A DNA stretch of 29,688 bases, from assembly GCA_002498725.1 (NCBI GenBank), contig DAIJ01000003.1, positions 10,849 to 40,536 on the forward strand. The letters are read 5' to 3'. Source of the stretch: Euryarchaeota archaeon UBA23. GTDB lineage: Archaea > Thermoplasmatota > Poseidoniia > Poseidoniales > Thalassarchaeaceae. Below, one piece after another: positions 17,185 to 25,591 of the stretch (position 1 is its first letter; each line of letters opens with the position of its first letter). The translations under genes were made by a program, and so were the position numbers. The notes below the pieces were generated by a model. That model saw only the letters and a list, made by a program, of their open reading frames with translations. It did not search any database and had not been told where the DNA came from.

Positions 17185-18954
17185 TCATTCGACATAGAAA
17201 AATTCGCCACTATTCTTCTGTTCTCTATCTTTTCTACTATTTGGCTTGTTAATTCGAGGTCGATGTGATTCGTGATCTCTACGGAATGTAACGCCTACTC
17301 CACTTAGGAATTTATTCATCCCTCTTCTTAGTGTCATAGGGCCCTCTGCGTTTCCTTCCAATCCACCTTTACCATCAAATACTAGCAAGGAATCACTAAC
17401 TATGTCGATGAAGTATATGTCATGATCAATAACCATGGCGGCTTTTTCGTTACTTTCCATTGTTCTTCGGATTGCTTTTGCAGCCTCCATTCTAGCATTA
17501 GCATCCAGATGCGCACTAGGTTCATCCAATAGATACAAATCGGCTTCTTTACCTAAGCATATGGCGATACTCACTGCTTGTAACTCTCCTCCAGATAACT
17601 TCTTTGCACGTAATTCCAATAGTTGATCTACTTGCAATGGTCTAATTACTTGTGTATGAAATTCACCACTTCTCCATTTAGCACCAAGTTCTGTATCTAG
17701 CCAATCTTGAACAGTGCCCTCAAAATTGGTATTAACATGCTGCTGTTTATACGAAATTTTCGCATCCATTGTGCACCAACCAGAGTCAGGTTCAATTTCC
17801 CCTGCAATCATTTTTACCATGGTTGTTTTTCCAGTAGCATTAGGACCAACTACACCTACTACTTCTGCACTACGAACTTGCCCATCTCCGGTCCTTAGAT
17901 GAAATTCCCCCATCTGTTTTTCCATGTCGCCCCAAGATAATATGGGTAATCCTACTTCTTCACCACGAACCCTTCCTCGAAGAAATTGTATTGGTTTATC
18001 TCTTATGCGCACATTTTCTTCGGGCAAATATCCCTCTAGGTATGCATTGATAGCGGTTCTCGTAGATCTCGCTTGAGTGAAAATCCCATAAGCGGCTCTT
18101 TCCCCATAGACAATCTGTAGTAAATCACACAATACATCGAGAATTGCTAAATCATGTTCAACAACAAGTATTCTTTTCCCTCTTTCCACTAGTCCTTGAA
18201 TAATTCTGACAATTCTCATCCTTTCGTAAATATCAAGATATGATGATGGTTCATCAAAGAAGTATACATCGGCTTCTTTTAGTAGAGTCGCTGCCATAGC
18301 CACACGCTGTAATTCACCACCAGATAATTTTCCTAGAGTACGATCCATTATGCCCTCAATAGCGAGCATTTCTGAATATAGATTAATTTCACCTCTATCA
18401 TCTACTCTTTCCAGTAATTCACTCACTTTACCCTCAAATATTTTAGGCAATTTATCAATATATTGAGGTTTGACTGCAATTTTTACTCCCTCTTCAGCCA
18501 CTTTGTTAAGATAATCTCTTAATTCCCCTCTAGGGAATGAATCAATAATTTCATTCCATTCTTTGGTTTCAGTGGCCCACTCTCCAAGATTTGGTCTCAA
18601 TGAACCAGAAAGTATGTTTATTGCAGTAGATTTACCCATGCCATTAGGCCCTAATATCCCAATTACTTGTTCTTCTCTTGGTGCCGGCAGTCGAAAAAGT
18701 CCAAATCCATTTTCCCCATAACGGTGTGTTAAATCAGTATCAAGCTCTTCTGGCAGATTAATAATTTTCACAGCATCACCAGGGCATAACTTAGCACGAG
18801 TAAAACAAACCGGACATGCAGTTTCTAGAATTCTAAATTTGTTGTTATCAAATTGAATACATTCCGCACCACACATACCTGCATATTTTTGCAGATAGTC
18901 GAAAGCCGGGCTGTTAGGTTTACAGCGCTCTTCCAGAAGTACAGCCACTCTCAT
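17185..18954 (-). CDS. ABCE1/RLI ribosome-recycling ATPase with degenerate Fe-S domain
   Basis: ABCE1 (RLI) splits ribosomes after termination in archaea and eukaryotes. The twin ATPase is complete: NBD1 Walker A GPNGMGKST (102-110), signature LSGGELQRVAMA, Walker B YFFDEPSSYLD and VVEHD; hinge; NBD2 GPNATGKTT, LSGGELQAVSIA, YLLDEPSAHLD and VIDHD. The hallmark INLPEEL follows the N-terminal domain. That domain is odd: only six cysteines remain (C11, C28, C32, C47, C50, C57) where the family has eight cluster ligands. By alignment with normal family spacing, most of cluster 1 is lost, and the third Cys of the CxxCxxCxxxC cluster is Arg53. ATG 18954 is preceded by AGAGGGG at 5 nt. 589 residues is normal. 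Confidence 0.93.
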   Translation of the reverse strand: MRVAVLLEERCKPNSPAFDYLQKYAGMCGAECIQFDNNKFRILETACPVCFTRAKLCPGDAVKIINLPEELDTDLTHRYGENGFGLFRLPAPREEQVIGILGPNGMGKSTAINILSGSLRPNLGEWATETKEWNEIIDSFPRGELRDYLNKVAEEGVKIAVKPQYIDKLPKIFEGKVSELLERVDDRGEINLYSEMLAIEGIMDRTLGKLSGGELQRVAMAATLLKEADVYFFDEPSSYLDIYERMRIVRIIQGLVERGKRILVVEHDLAILDVLCDLLQIVYGERAAYGIFTQARSTRTAINAYLEGYLPEENVRIRDKPIQFLRGRVRGEEVGLPILSWGDMEKQMGEFHLRTGDGQVRSAEVVGVVGPNATGKTTMVKMIAGEIEPDSGWCTMDAKISYKQQHVNTNFEGTVQDWLDTELGAKWRSGEFHTQVIRPLQVDQLLELRAKKLSGGELQAVSIAICLGKEADLYLLDEPSAHLDANARMEAAKAIRRTMESNEKAAMVIDHDIYFIDIVSDSLLVFDGKGGLEGNAEGPMTLRRGMNKFLSGVGVTFRRDHESHRPRINKPNSRKDREQKNSGEFFYVE

Positions 18955-19023
18955 ACTATCCCCTCTGATTGCTGCGTTAGATATTCATCCCTTGAGGCTT
19001 CTCCATTAGAAGCCGTTTACTAT

Positions 19024-20274
19024 TCATACTGCCAAGAACCGATAACGAGCATAAACATACGCTGCCAAAGTTATTTTCTCAGCCTTTGTAAGTTGTATCC
19101 TTTCAGTGAATACATCACCTTTCTTCTTCGTAATTTTACTTGCAATTGACTGGTAGAAAGATGCCATAGCAGCAGGTGAGTATCTTGAAGATTTATCCAA
19201 ATGATCCAGTAGTTTGAACGCGCGCTGTTTGTATCCATCTGCTCTCTCGAGATATTCGTTTACAAATGGCTCCCACCCTGGATGTTGAATCAAATCTTTT
19301 CCACTCTTAATGTCATCTTCTGAAATTCCCCATCTTGCTAAATCTTCCATAGGGAGATAAATTCTATCTCTTTCTGCATCTTCAGCAACATCTCGAATGA
19401 TATTAATCAGTTGCATGAATACTCCCCATCCTTCTGCATATTCTCTCGCGACAGGGTCATCATAACCATAGATCTCTATACATACCAAACCGACGGTAGA
19501 AGCAACTCTGTAACAATATGCATACAATTCCTCAAAAGTTTGATATCTGTTTCTATGAAAATCGTCCTCCATTCCACTAATCATATCATCCAATAGTTGT
19601 CGAGGAATATTGTAACGATGAATTGTATCTTTCAAAGCAATAAATATTGGATCAGTAGATGTGATACTCCCATACGCAGTAGATAGTTTCTTCCTATAAT
19701 AGAATAATTGTGACATTCTTTCATCATAATGACTTCTATTAACTACAGGTGAAGAACCAGTTAATCTTTCTATATCTGCTCGATATTCAACTGATTCTGG
19801 GTCGTCTGAAGATCCTCCCGGATAAATGTCTACATAATCTCCATCAGCGATATCATCAGCCCTTCTACAAAATGCGTAATAAGCACATATAGATCTTCTA
19901 ACTTCATTCGGTAAATACTTGAATGAATGATAAAAATTCCCCGCTTCTATTTTTGTTAATTCCTCGCAGTAATCGTACGCAGCCTCAATCATATATTCTG
20001 GAACGTCGCTTTCTGACCATATTGCAGCATCAATGTGTCCAAATGGATTAATTAGTTCCCCTCGAGAGCCAATTACGCCCATAAATCGTGCACCTTCGCG
20101 TATCGTTTCTATTGCAGTAATGCTAATCGCCCGTGCTGCTTCTCTAGTTACGCTTACAGTAGATCTGACACCCTCAATTCCTTCTTTTTCTACGTCGGAA
20201 TCTACAATTGAAATGCTACGCCCGAATTCAAAGCCCGATTGGCCCTTCGAATCGCTATGCTGCTTGGTAGACAT
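19024..20274 (-). CDS. Squalene/phytoene synthase family protein (phytoene synthase-like)
   Basis: A trans-isoprenyl diphosphate synthase that joins two prenyl diphosphates head to head. Both aspartate-rich motifs are present: RRADDIAD (138-144) and NIIRDVAEDAERDRIYLP (291-308), with FYHSFKYLP and YCYRVASTVGLVC between. The pattern is nearer to phytoene synthase (CrtB) than to the neighbouring paralogue. About 100 residues precede the catalytic core, 70-80 more than is usual for CrtB. The open frame reaches GTG 20319, but a TATA box at about 20334-20341 puts transcription near 20300-20310, so ATG 20274 (416 residues) is the better start. It lies downstream of the second synthase; together they suggest C30/C40 isoprenoid synthesis (carotenoid or squalene). 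Confidence 0.88.
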   Translation of the reverse strand: MSTKQHSDSKGQSGFEFGRSISIVDSDVEKEGIEGVRSTVSVTREAARAISITAIETIREGARFMGVIGSRGELINPFGHIDAAIWSESDVPEYMIEAAYDYCEELTKIEAGNFYHSFKYLPNEVRRSICAYYAFCRRADDIADGDYVDIYPGGSSDDPESVEYRADIERLTGSSPVVNRSHYDERMSQLFYYRKKLSTAYGSITSTDPIFIALKDTIHRYNIPRQLLDDMISGMEDDFHRNRYQTFEELYAYCYRVASTVGLVCIEIYGYDDPVAREYAEGWGVFMQLINIIRDVAEDAERDRIYLPMEDLARWGISEDDIKSGKDLIQHPGWEPFVNEYLERADGYKQRAFKLLDHLDKSSRYSPAAMASFYQSIASKITKKKGDVFTERIQLTKAEKITLAAYVYARYRFLAV

Positions 20275-20333
20275 ACCCTTTACAATTGATAGCCGACATA
20301 ATCTACACTTCAACCTCACCCTATAATGAGTAA

Positions 20334-20341
20334 TTTATAAT
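20334..20341 (-). promoter_or_regulatory. TATA box for the phytoene synthase-like gene
   Basis: Read on the minus strand the sequence is ATTATAAA, with a second TATA-like element (CATTATAG) about 12 bp downstream. Either places initiation around 20298-20310, giving a 5' leader of 25-35 nt before ATG 20274 and ruling against the GTG at 20319. Confidence 0.5.
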
Positions 20342-20366
20342 TCAGACAAAATACAATATTATTCTA

Positions 20367-21380
20367 TTATCCACGAGCATTTTTTGCTCTAATGTCTAGA
20401 AGTCTATTCTCTATTGGTTTAATCCAGGTAGCAACACTACTCATTATTGCAATTCTCCGTATTGATTTCCTATCTACCTTTATTCTATTTTCTGCATCAA
20501 GAATATTTCCATAACGTAGTAGTCTTATTGTTTCAAGGCCAATAACAACTGGCATTATACATGCAGTCCTAAGGCGCCTATGTTTTCTTGGAATCATTCT
20601 GATATATTCTATTGCAGCATCATAATGGTCGCATGCAAGATCAAGATATTGGTCATAAAGAGGGCGAAATGAATCAATAGATTCTGAAGATCTAAGTGAT
20701 TCTAGATCTAAGTTTATTTGATTCAATCTTTCTATGGGTATGTAACAGCGCCCCAAATCAATATCTGCAGGAATGTCACGTAGAATATTTGTCATTTGCA
20801 GAGCCTTACCAAATCTAACGCCTAGTGTTTGAAATTTTTCAGAATCGGAGACTCCTTCTTTTATTTCGTGTAAGAGAGATATTGAAGTCCAAAATTCTCC
20901 GACACTTCCCGCAACATGATATGTATATTCATCTAACTCAGAATCAGTATTCAAGGCCGCTAAATTCGATCCTAACGCGCCAAATCTGACTAAATCCAAT
21001 CTTTGTCCTTGAATAATTATTAGTAGACATTTAATCATTAAATCCCTGTCCACTTTTTCTCTTTCCTCAAATGCATTAACAACAGATCCCAAATTTTCTA
21101 ACAGCCTTCTCTCATTTGGATTATCTTGTATCTCTGCAATATTATTCAGATCAATATTCTCTCCATCAGTCAATAAATTCCTATAGCCATCTAATCCATC
21201 TATGAGCATGTCTACATCTTTAGTTTTTGAATCTGCTATAGTATCCGCCAATCTCGCTAAAAGATAGAGAAGACCCAATTGATCTCTTATACTACTAGGT
21301 AGAGCTGTCAGAGTCAGATGAAAAGACCTAGAAGTTGCTTTTAACAACTCATCAATATGCTCATCTATGACTGCCGGCAT
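20367..21380 (-). CDS. Squalene/phytoene synthase family protein (squalene synthase-like)
   Basis: The second head-to-head prenyl synthase, 337 residues from ATG 21380 (the frame runs nine codons further to a TTG). Seen: TSRSFHLTLTALP near 16-28, the first Asp motif ARLADTIAD (42-50), YHVAGSVGEFW (154-164), and the second motif NILRDIPADIDLGRCYIP (198-215). The YVAGxVG and SRSF wording is close to squalene synthase-type enzymes (SQS, HpnC/HpnD) and also CrtM. In bacteria HpnC and HpnD work as a pair to make squalene, so the adjacent paralogues could act in series or make different products. The order after sucD (47 bp gap) with no obvious terminator suggests readthrough. Confidence 0.85.
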   Translation of the reverse strand: MPAVIDEHIDELLKATSRSFHLTLTALPSSIRDQLGLLYLLARLADTIADSKTKDVDMLIDGLDGYRNLLTDGENIDLNNIAEIQDNPNERRLLENLGSVVNAFEEREKVDRDLMIKCLLIIIQGQRLDLVRFGALGSNLAALNTDSELDEYTYHVAGSVGEFWTSISLLHEIKEGVSDSEKFQTLGVRFGKALQMTNILRDIPADIDLGRCYIPIERLNQINLDLESLRSSESIDSFRPLYDQYLDLACDHYDAAIEYIRMIPRKHRRLRTACIMPVVIGLETIRLLRYGNILDAENRIKVDRKSIRRIAIMSSVATWIKPIENRLLDIRAKNARG

Positions 21381-21427
21381 GATAATAACGAGAGTGGCCA
21401 AGATCAAGATCCTGTTGAGTTCTTCGT

Positions 21428-22360
21428 TTACTTGTGTTCTCGTAATCCGGAATCAATCAGAGCCTTTACAAGAACAGATCCTATTTCTGAAGGATCTCTT
21501 GCAACATAAATTCCAGCTTCCTCAAAAGCGGCAAATTTTTCCGCAGCGGTCCCCTTCCCACCTGATATTATCGCTCCTGCATGCCCCATTCTTTTACCAG
21601 GTGGTGCAGTAGAACCTGCAACAAATCCAACAACTGGTTTTGTCATGTTTGTAGCCACCCATTTTGCTGCATCTTCTTCGGCGGTGCCTCCTATTTCTCC
21701 AATCATAACTACTGCTGCGGTTTCTGGATCATTTTCAAATGCAGAAAGACAATCAATGAACCCGGTTCCGTTCACAGGATCTCCACCTATGCCTACACAA
21801 GTGGTTTGTCCTTCATCAACACTCATTGTTTGAGCAACTGCTTCATAGGTCAATGTTCCTGATTTTGATACAATACCTATCCTTCCTTTTTTATGTATGA
21901 ATGCAGGCATAATACCTACTTTGCACCCTCCATTATCTCCCGGAGAGATTATTCCAGGACAATTTGGCCCAATAAGACGTACATCAGGACAAGAATCTAC
22001 AATTGCGACAGCCTTTACCATGTCTAAAGTTGGTATCCCTTCAGTAATGCATACAATTAATCCTCCTCCATTTGATTGAAATGCTTCAGCAGCAGAGACT
22101 ATTGCATTGGCGGCAAATTTAGCTGGAACATAGATTACGCTAACGTCAGCATTAGTTTTTTCAATAGCTTCTTCCATTGTGTTGAATACAGGCGCTTTAT
22201 GTCCATCTAGATCTACAATTTGCCCTCCTTTACCAGGGGTGACGCCACCAACTACGTTAGTTTTGTATTGTGCCATTCTAATTCCATGAAATGTACCTTG
22301 TCTACCTGTTATTCCTTGTATCAGGACTCTACTCTCATCGTTGATCCATATAGCCATCAC
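21428..22360 (-). CDS. sucD: Succinyl-CoA ligase, alpha subunit
   Basis: The alpha subunit binds CoA and carries the phosphohistidine used to couple succinyl-CoA cleavage to NTP synthesis in the TCA cycle. Seen: N-terminal CoA-binding VLIQGITGRQGTFH, GGVTPGKGG, IGPNCPGIISPG, IGIVSKSGTLTYEA, and the active-site histidine in MGHAGAIISGG. Length about 310, typical. The GTG at 22360 overlaps the TGA of sucC, and an ATG follows directly (GTGATG). A GGAG about 7 nt upstream of the GTG supports either start. It forms one unit with sucC. Confidence 0.95.
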   Translation of the reverse strand: MMAIWINDESRVLIQGITGRQGTFHGIRMAQYKTNVVGGVTPGKGGQIVDLDGHKAPVFNTMEEAIEKTNADVSVIYVPAKFAANAIVSAAEAFQSNGGGLIVCITEGIPTLDMVKAVAIVDSCPDVRLIGPNCPGIISPGDNGGCKVGIMPAFIHKKGRIGIVSKSGTLTYEAVAQTMSVDEGQTTCVGIGGDPVNGTGFIDCLSAFENDPETAAVVMIGEIGGTAEEDAAKWVATNMTKPVVGFVAGSTAPPGKRMGHAGAIISGGKGTAAEKFAAFEEAGIYVARDPSEIGSVLVKALIDSGLREHK

Positions 22361-23565
22361 AAGTCATCTCCTATTGCTTCAACAATTTTTCTAGCACCTT
22401 CTGCAAGAGTACTTACTGTATGTACTGCCATACCACTTTCATCTAGAACTGCTTTTCCTTCCTTATGATTAGTGCCCGAAAATCGGACTACTAATGGAAC
22501 ACTCAGACCTACTTCTTCAGAGGCGTTAATGACACTTCTAGCCACCATATCACATCTGATTATACCTCCAAATATATTCACTAGGATTCCTTCTACATTT
22601 GGGTCTTCAAGAATTATCTCAAATGCTGCCGTTATAGATTCCTTAGTAGCACCGCCTCCTATGTCTAGAAAGTTGGCTGGTTCTCCACCGTACAATTTTA
22701 TCACATCCATTGATGCCATTGCTAGACCTGCTCCATTAACTAGACATCCAATATTCCCATCTAACTTCACATAAGAGAGCCCCAAGTCATTTGCTCTAAT
22801 TTCCACATCTTCTTCTTCGGTTAAATCTCTGATTTCATTTCTCCATGGATGGCGAAATTCAGCATTTTCATCAAAACTAACTTTTGCATCAAGTGCGATC
22901 ATTTCTCCACTTTTCGATCTCACTAGAGGGTTAATCTCAATCATAGAACAATCCTTTTCCATGAAAAGTGAATATAATGAATCCAACATTTCTTCCATTT
23001 CTTTTTGGGATTCTCCAGATAATTCAAGTGCTTTAGCTAGCTTTTGAGCATCTTCTTGAATTAACCCTTTAATCGGATCAGCCCAGATCTTGTGAATTGC
23101 TTCAGGATTTTTCTCAGCAACTTCTTCAATATCCATTCCGCCTTCAGTCGATGCCATGAAAAGAACTGATTTTTTTTCTCTATCCACCAGTATCGCGAGG
23201 TAGTATTCATGGTCAATTTGGCAACCAGATTCTACATACAAATTGTTAACCATCTTACCCGCTGGTCCAGTTTGTTTTGTCACTAACTTATTCCCAAGTA
23301 TTTTAGTGGCATATTTTTCTACTTCCTCTTTAGAGAATGCTATCTTAACTCCGCCTTCCATCATTAATTCATTATTGATAGGGCTGTATAGGTTGCCTTT
23401 CCCTCTCCCACCAGCATGAATCTGGCTTTTTACTGCTACAACTTTTGACCCTAGAGAGTCATATGCTAATAATGCTCCATCCACAGTTGTGCAATGAACT
23501 CCTTCGAGAACCTTGACACCTGCTTCTCTAAACAACTGCTTACCTTGATACTCGTGAATGTTCAT
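22357..23565 (-). CDS. sucC: Succinyl-CoA ligase, beta subunit
   Basis: The beta subunit supplies the ATP-grasp domain and the succinate site. Seen: MNIHEYQGKQLFREAGV at the N-terminus, VKSQIHAGGRGKG, a C-terminal CoA-ligase domain with LVNGAGLAMASMDVI, FLDIGGGAT, ILVNIFGGIIRCDMVA and the phosphate-binding GTNHKEGK. The frame extends to ATG 23586, but ATG 23565 matches the family's conserved N-terminus and has GGAAGG at a good distance, so I take that start (402 residues). The gene order beta-alpha with a stop/start overlap is the usual sucCD arrangement. It diverges from the nucleotidyltransferase gene at 23697. Confidence 0.95.
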   Translation of the reverse strand: MNIHEYQGKQLFREAGVKVLEGVHCTTVDGALLAYDSLGSKVVAVKSQIHAGGRGKGNLYSPINNELMMEGGVKIAFSKEEVEKYATKILGNKLVTKQTGPAGKMVNNLYVESGCQIDHEYYLAILVDREKKSVLFMASTEGGMDIEEVAEKNPEAIHKIWADPIKGLIQEDAQKLAKALELSGESQKEMEEMLDSLYSLFMEKDCSMIEINPLVRSKSGEMIALDAKVSFDENAEFRHPWRNEIRDLTEEEDVEIRANDLGLSYVKLDGNIGCLVNGAGLAMASMDVIKLYGGEPANFLDIGGGATKESITAAFEIILEDPNVEGILVNIFGGIIRCDMVARSVINASEEVGLSVPLVVRFSGTNHKEGKAVLDESGMAVHTVSTLAEGARKIVEAIGDDL

Positions 23566-23696
23566 GTTGACAACCTTCCGACTCATTCACTCTCTTTGAA
23601 AGATCCGTATACGAATTGTGAACTAACTAAGAGGCATCATTATCGATTACACGCTATACTTCTGCACGAAGTGCTGAAAGTGGTAGTGTTACACGG

Positions 23697-24656
23697 ATGT
23701 ACATGGAGGTCATAGTGCTAGCCGGTGGTTTCGGTACTAGACTACGCCCTTTGACTGAAAATCGAGCCAAACCACTTCTTCCAATATTGGACAAATCATT
23801 ACTCCAGAGAGTTGTGGAAGTAGTTCCTTCAGATATGGTTGAGAGGGTTATTGTTGCTGCTGGCTACGGAATTAGTGAAATGCGAGGATGGGTTTCAGAA
23901 ATGGAATTACCATACGAAGTTATTCTTTCTGTTGAAGAAGAAGCCATGGGTACCGGTGGAGCAATAGCATTAGCACGTAAATATTTGAAAGGAAATGGCC
24001 CGTTTCTAATATTGAATGGAGATCTTATTGTTAGTGTTAATGTTTCAGAACTCCTCCACCATCACCGCGAAACTGGTGCACTCGCCACACTGTCACTCTG
24101 GGAAGTAGAAGATCCTAGCCGATTCGGAGTTTGTGAATTGAGCAATGGTTTCATAACGCGTTTCCAGGAGAAGCCTGATCCTGGAACTGAATTCTCAAAT
24201 CTGATTAATGCTGGTTGTTATTTAGTCGAACGAGAAGTATTGGATAATCTGGATCTAGAAAAGCATTCTATGGAACGAGAAGTATTCCCGCAGATCGCCG
24301 CATTAGGCGGTATGGCCGGTTTATCTTTCAAAGGATTTTTTGTTGATGCTGGAACACCTTCTTCATTTATCCAAGCAGCAAAAGTTTGTATTGAATCCAA
24401 TCGTTTTTCTTCCGGATTTAGATGCGGTGAATCGTGGTTTGCCGATGGTTCGAGATTTGGCGATGTAACTCGTTCTTCAATCGGATCGAATGTACATTTA
24501 GGTAAATCTTCCTTGGTTGTAGATTCTGTTATTATGGATGATGCTTGGATTGGAGATGATTGTAAATTAAATGATTGTATAATAGGCGAAGGTGCAAAAA
24601 TCACCAATGGTACTGTACTTAGTGGAAAGGTAGTAGGACACTATTCAAACGTGTGA
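23697..24656 (+). CDS. Sugar-phosphate nucleotidyltransferase with hexapeptide-repeat tail
   Basis: An NDP-sugar pyrophosphorylase. The N-terminal catalytic motif LAGGFGTRLRPLTENRAKPLLPI (about 8-30) binds the nucleotide; further on are AMGTGGAIALA, the metal-binding LNGDLI, SRFGVCEL, FQEKP and NAGCYLV. The last 60 residues (IGSNVHLGKSSLVVDSVIMDDAWIGDD...) form a left-handed beta-helix of hexapeptide repeats. This combination occurs in mannose-1-phosphate guanylyltransferases and glucose-1-phosphate thymidylyl/uridylyltransferases; the specificity cannot be set from motifs. It probably feeds surface glycan or glycoprotein synthesis. ATG 23703 (codon 3) is an alternative start. The gene is followed after 24 bp by tpiA. 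Confidence 0.87.
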   Translation: MYMEVIVLAGGFGTRLRPLTENRAKPLLPILDKSLLQRVVEVVPSDMVERVIVAAGYGISEMRGWVSEMELPYEVILSVEEEAMGTGGAIALARKYLKGNGPFLILNGDLIVSVNVSELLHHHRETGALATLSLWEVEDPSRFGVCELSNGFITRFQEKPDPGTEFSNLINAGCYLVEREVLDNLDLEKHSMEREVFPQIAALGGMAGLSFKGFFVDAGTPSSFIQAAKVCIESNRFSSGFRCGESWFADGSRFGDVTRSSIGSNVHLGKSSLVVDSVIMDDAWIGDDCKLNDCIIGEGAKITNGTVLSGKVVGHYSNV

Positions 24657-24680
24657 TACATCCGTCAGCGTCAAAGCAGT

Positions 24681-25361
24681 TTGTCACTTCGGAAGGCCGT
24701 GAGCCGACCACTCGTCGTTGTCAATCTGAAGACCTACGAGACTGCACATGGGGCATCAGCAGAGAATCTAGTGAAGGCTATTGCAAGTGTTGAAACCAAT
24801 GCCCGAATGGTCGTTGCAGTATCTGCATTTGATCTTTCAGCAGTGGTTAATGCCGCTCCTAATTTAGAAGTCTGGTGCCAACATCTTGATCCAGTGGGAT
24901 TTGGTTCATATACAGGATGGTTGCATCCTTCTACTGCTGTTGAAAGGGGTGCATCCGGGACTCTAATTAATCATGCAGAACACAAGGTTAGTATCGAACA
25001 TGTTGCAATGCTTCTTGATGCTGTTCCTGAAGGATTTACAGTTTGTGCATGTGCTGCTGATATAGATGAGGCCAGAGCTCTAACGGCTTTGCAACCAGAC
25101 TATGTCGCAGTGGAGCCCCCAGAATTAATTGGAGGTGACATTTCAGTTACTACTGCAGACCCTGCAATAGTAAGTGGTACTGCAGCAGCAGTTCGAGAAA
25201 TTTCCGAGCAAGTTGGCATACTATGTGGCGCGGGAGTCAAAAATGGAGCAGATGTTGCTACAGCAATTGAACTAGGGACAATTGGTGTATTGCTAGCTAG
25301 TGGAGTAACTAAGGCTACTAATCCAAAAGAAATCATAGAAGATTTAGTCTCATCTCTATGA
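24681..25361 (+). CDS. tpiA: Triosephosphate isomerase, archaeal short type
   Basis: TPI interconverts dihydroxyacetone phosphate and glyceraldehyde 3-phosphate. Catalytic residues are visible: Lys in VVVNLKTYE, His in TLINHAEHKV, Glu in VAVEPPELIGG, and a phosphate-binding ILCGAGVKNG and GVLLASGVTKA near the end. At about 226 residues it is the compact archaeal form, shorter than the bacterial and eukaryotic 250. The longest frame starts at TTG 24681; GTG 24699 would begin right at the first beta-strand (VSRPLVVVNLK) and has GGAAGG just before it, though very close. The stop is one base from the stop of the minus-strand cysteine-rich peptide gene. Confidence 0.93.
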   Translation: MSLRKAVSRPLVVVNLKTYETAHGASAENLVKAIASVETNARMVVAVSAFDLSAVVNAAPNLEVWCQHLDPVGFGSYTGWLHPSTAVERGASGTLINHAEHKVSIEHVAMLLDAVPEGFTVCACAADIDEARALTALQPDYVAVEPPELIGGDISVTTADPAIVSGTAAAVREISEQVGILCGAGVKNGADVATAIELGTIGVLLASGVTKATNPKEIIEDLVSSL

Positions 25362-25362
25362 T

Positions 25363-25428
25363 TCAACAGCATCCATCGCACGAACAACTAGGGCCACAAG
25401 TTTCGCAATTACAGCATTCACAAGGCAT
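25363..25428 (-). CDS. 21-residue cysteine-rich, metallothionein-like peptide
   Basis: A very short frame, ATG at 25428 to TGA at 25363, encodes 21 residues of which nine are Cys, at positions 3, 5, 6, 8, 11, 15, 17, 20 and 21. The rest are Met1, Pro2 and Pro13, Glu4 and Glu9, Asn7, Thr10, two Gly, two Ser and Asp18; there is no aromatic or long hydrophobic residue. Cys-x-Cys, Cys-Cys and Cys-x2-Cys spacings and this composition are those of metallothioneins that bind Cu(I), Zn(II) or Cd(II). Fungal copper metallothionein of about 25 residues is the nearest in size that I know. A TATAAATA box lies about 25 bp upstream, as expected for a leaderless mRNA beginning at the ATG. It is tail-to-tail with tpiA. 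Too short for standard gene callers; metal binding is inference. Confidence 0.65.
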   Translation of the reverse strand: MPCECCNCETCGPSCSCDGCC

Positions 25429-25449
25429 GATTTTAGGAACGCGTATTAT

Positions 25450-25457
25450 TATTTATA
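25450..25457 (-). promoter_or_regulatory. TATA box of the cysteine-rich peptide gene
   Basis: On the minus strand the site reads TATAAATA, within ACTATAAATAATAATACGC. Its centre is about 25 bp from the ATG at 25428, the usual archaeal distance from TATA box to transcription start, so a leaderless transcript is predicted. No Shine-Dalgarno sequence precedes the ATG, which agrees. Confidence 0.6.
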
Positions 25458-25567
25458 GTTGTATAAATTAATAACTCCAAAATATGGATTTGTAATATTA
25501 ATTTAATCCGTCATATCCTCTTCCAAGATTTGTATCGGCTTTGGACGACATGTTTTTGAATTATCCG

Positions 25568-25579
25568 AAAAATAAAAAA
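25568..25579 (-). terminator. T-rich terminator after the SdhA-like gene
   Basis: Just past the stop of the flavoprotein gene the minus strand reads TTTTTTATTTTT, the T-rich type of tract at which archaeal RNA polymerase commonly terminates. No strong stem precedes it. Confidence 0.45.
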
Positions 25580-25591
25580 TTGTATTGAAGA

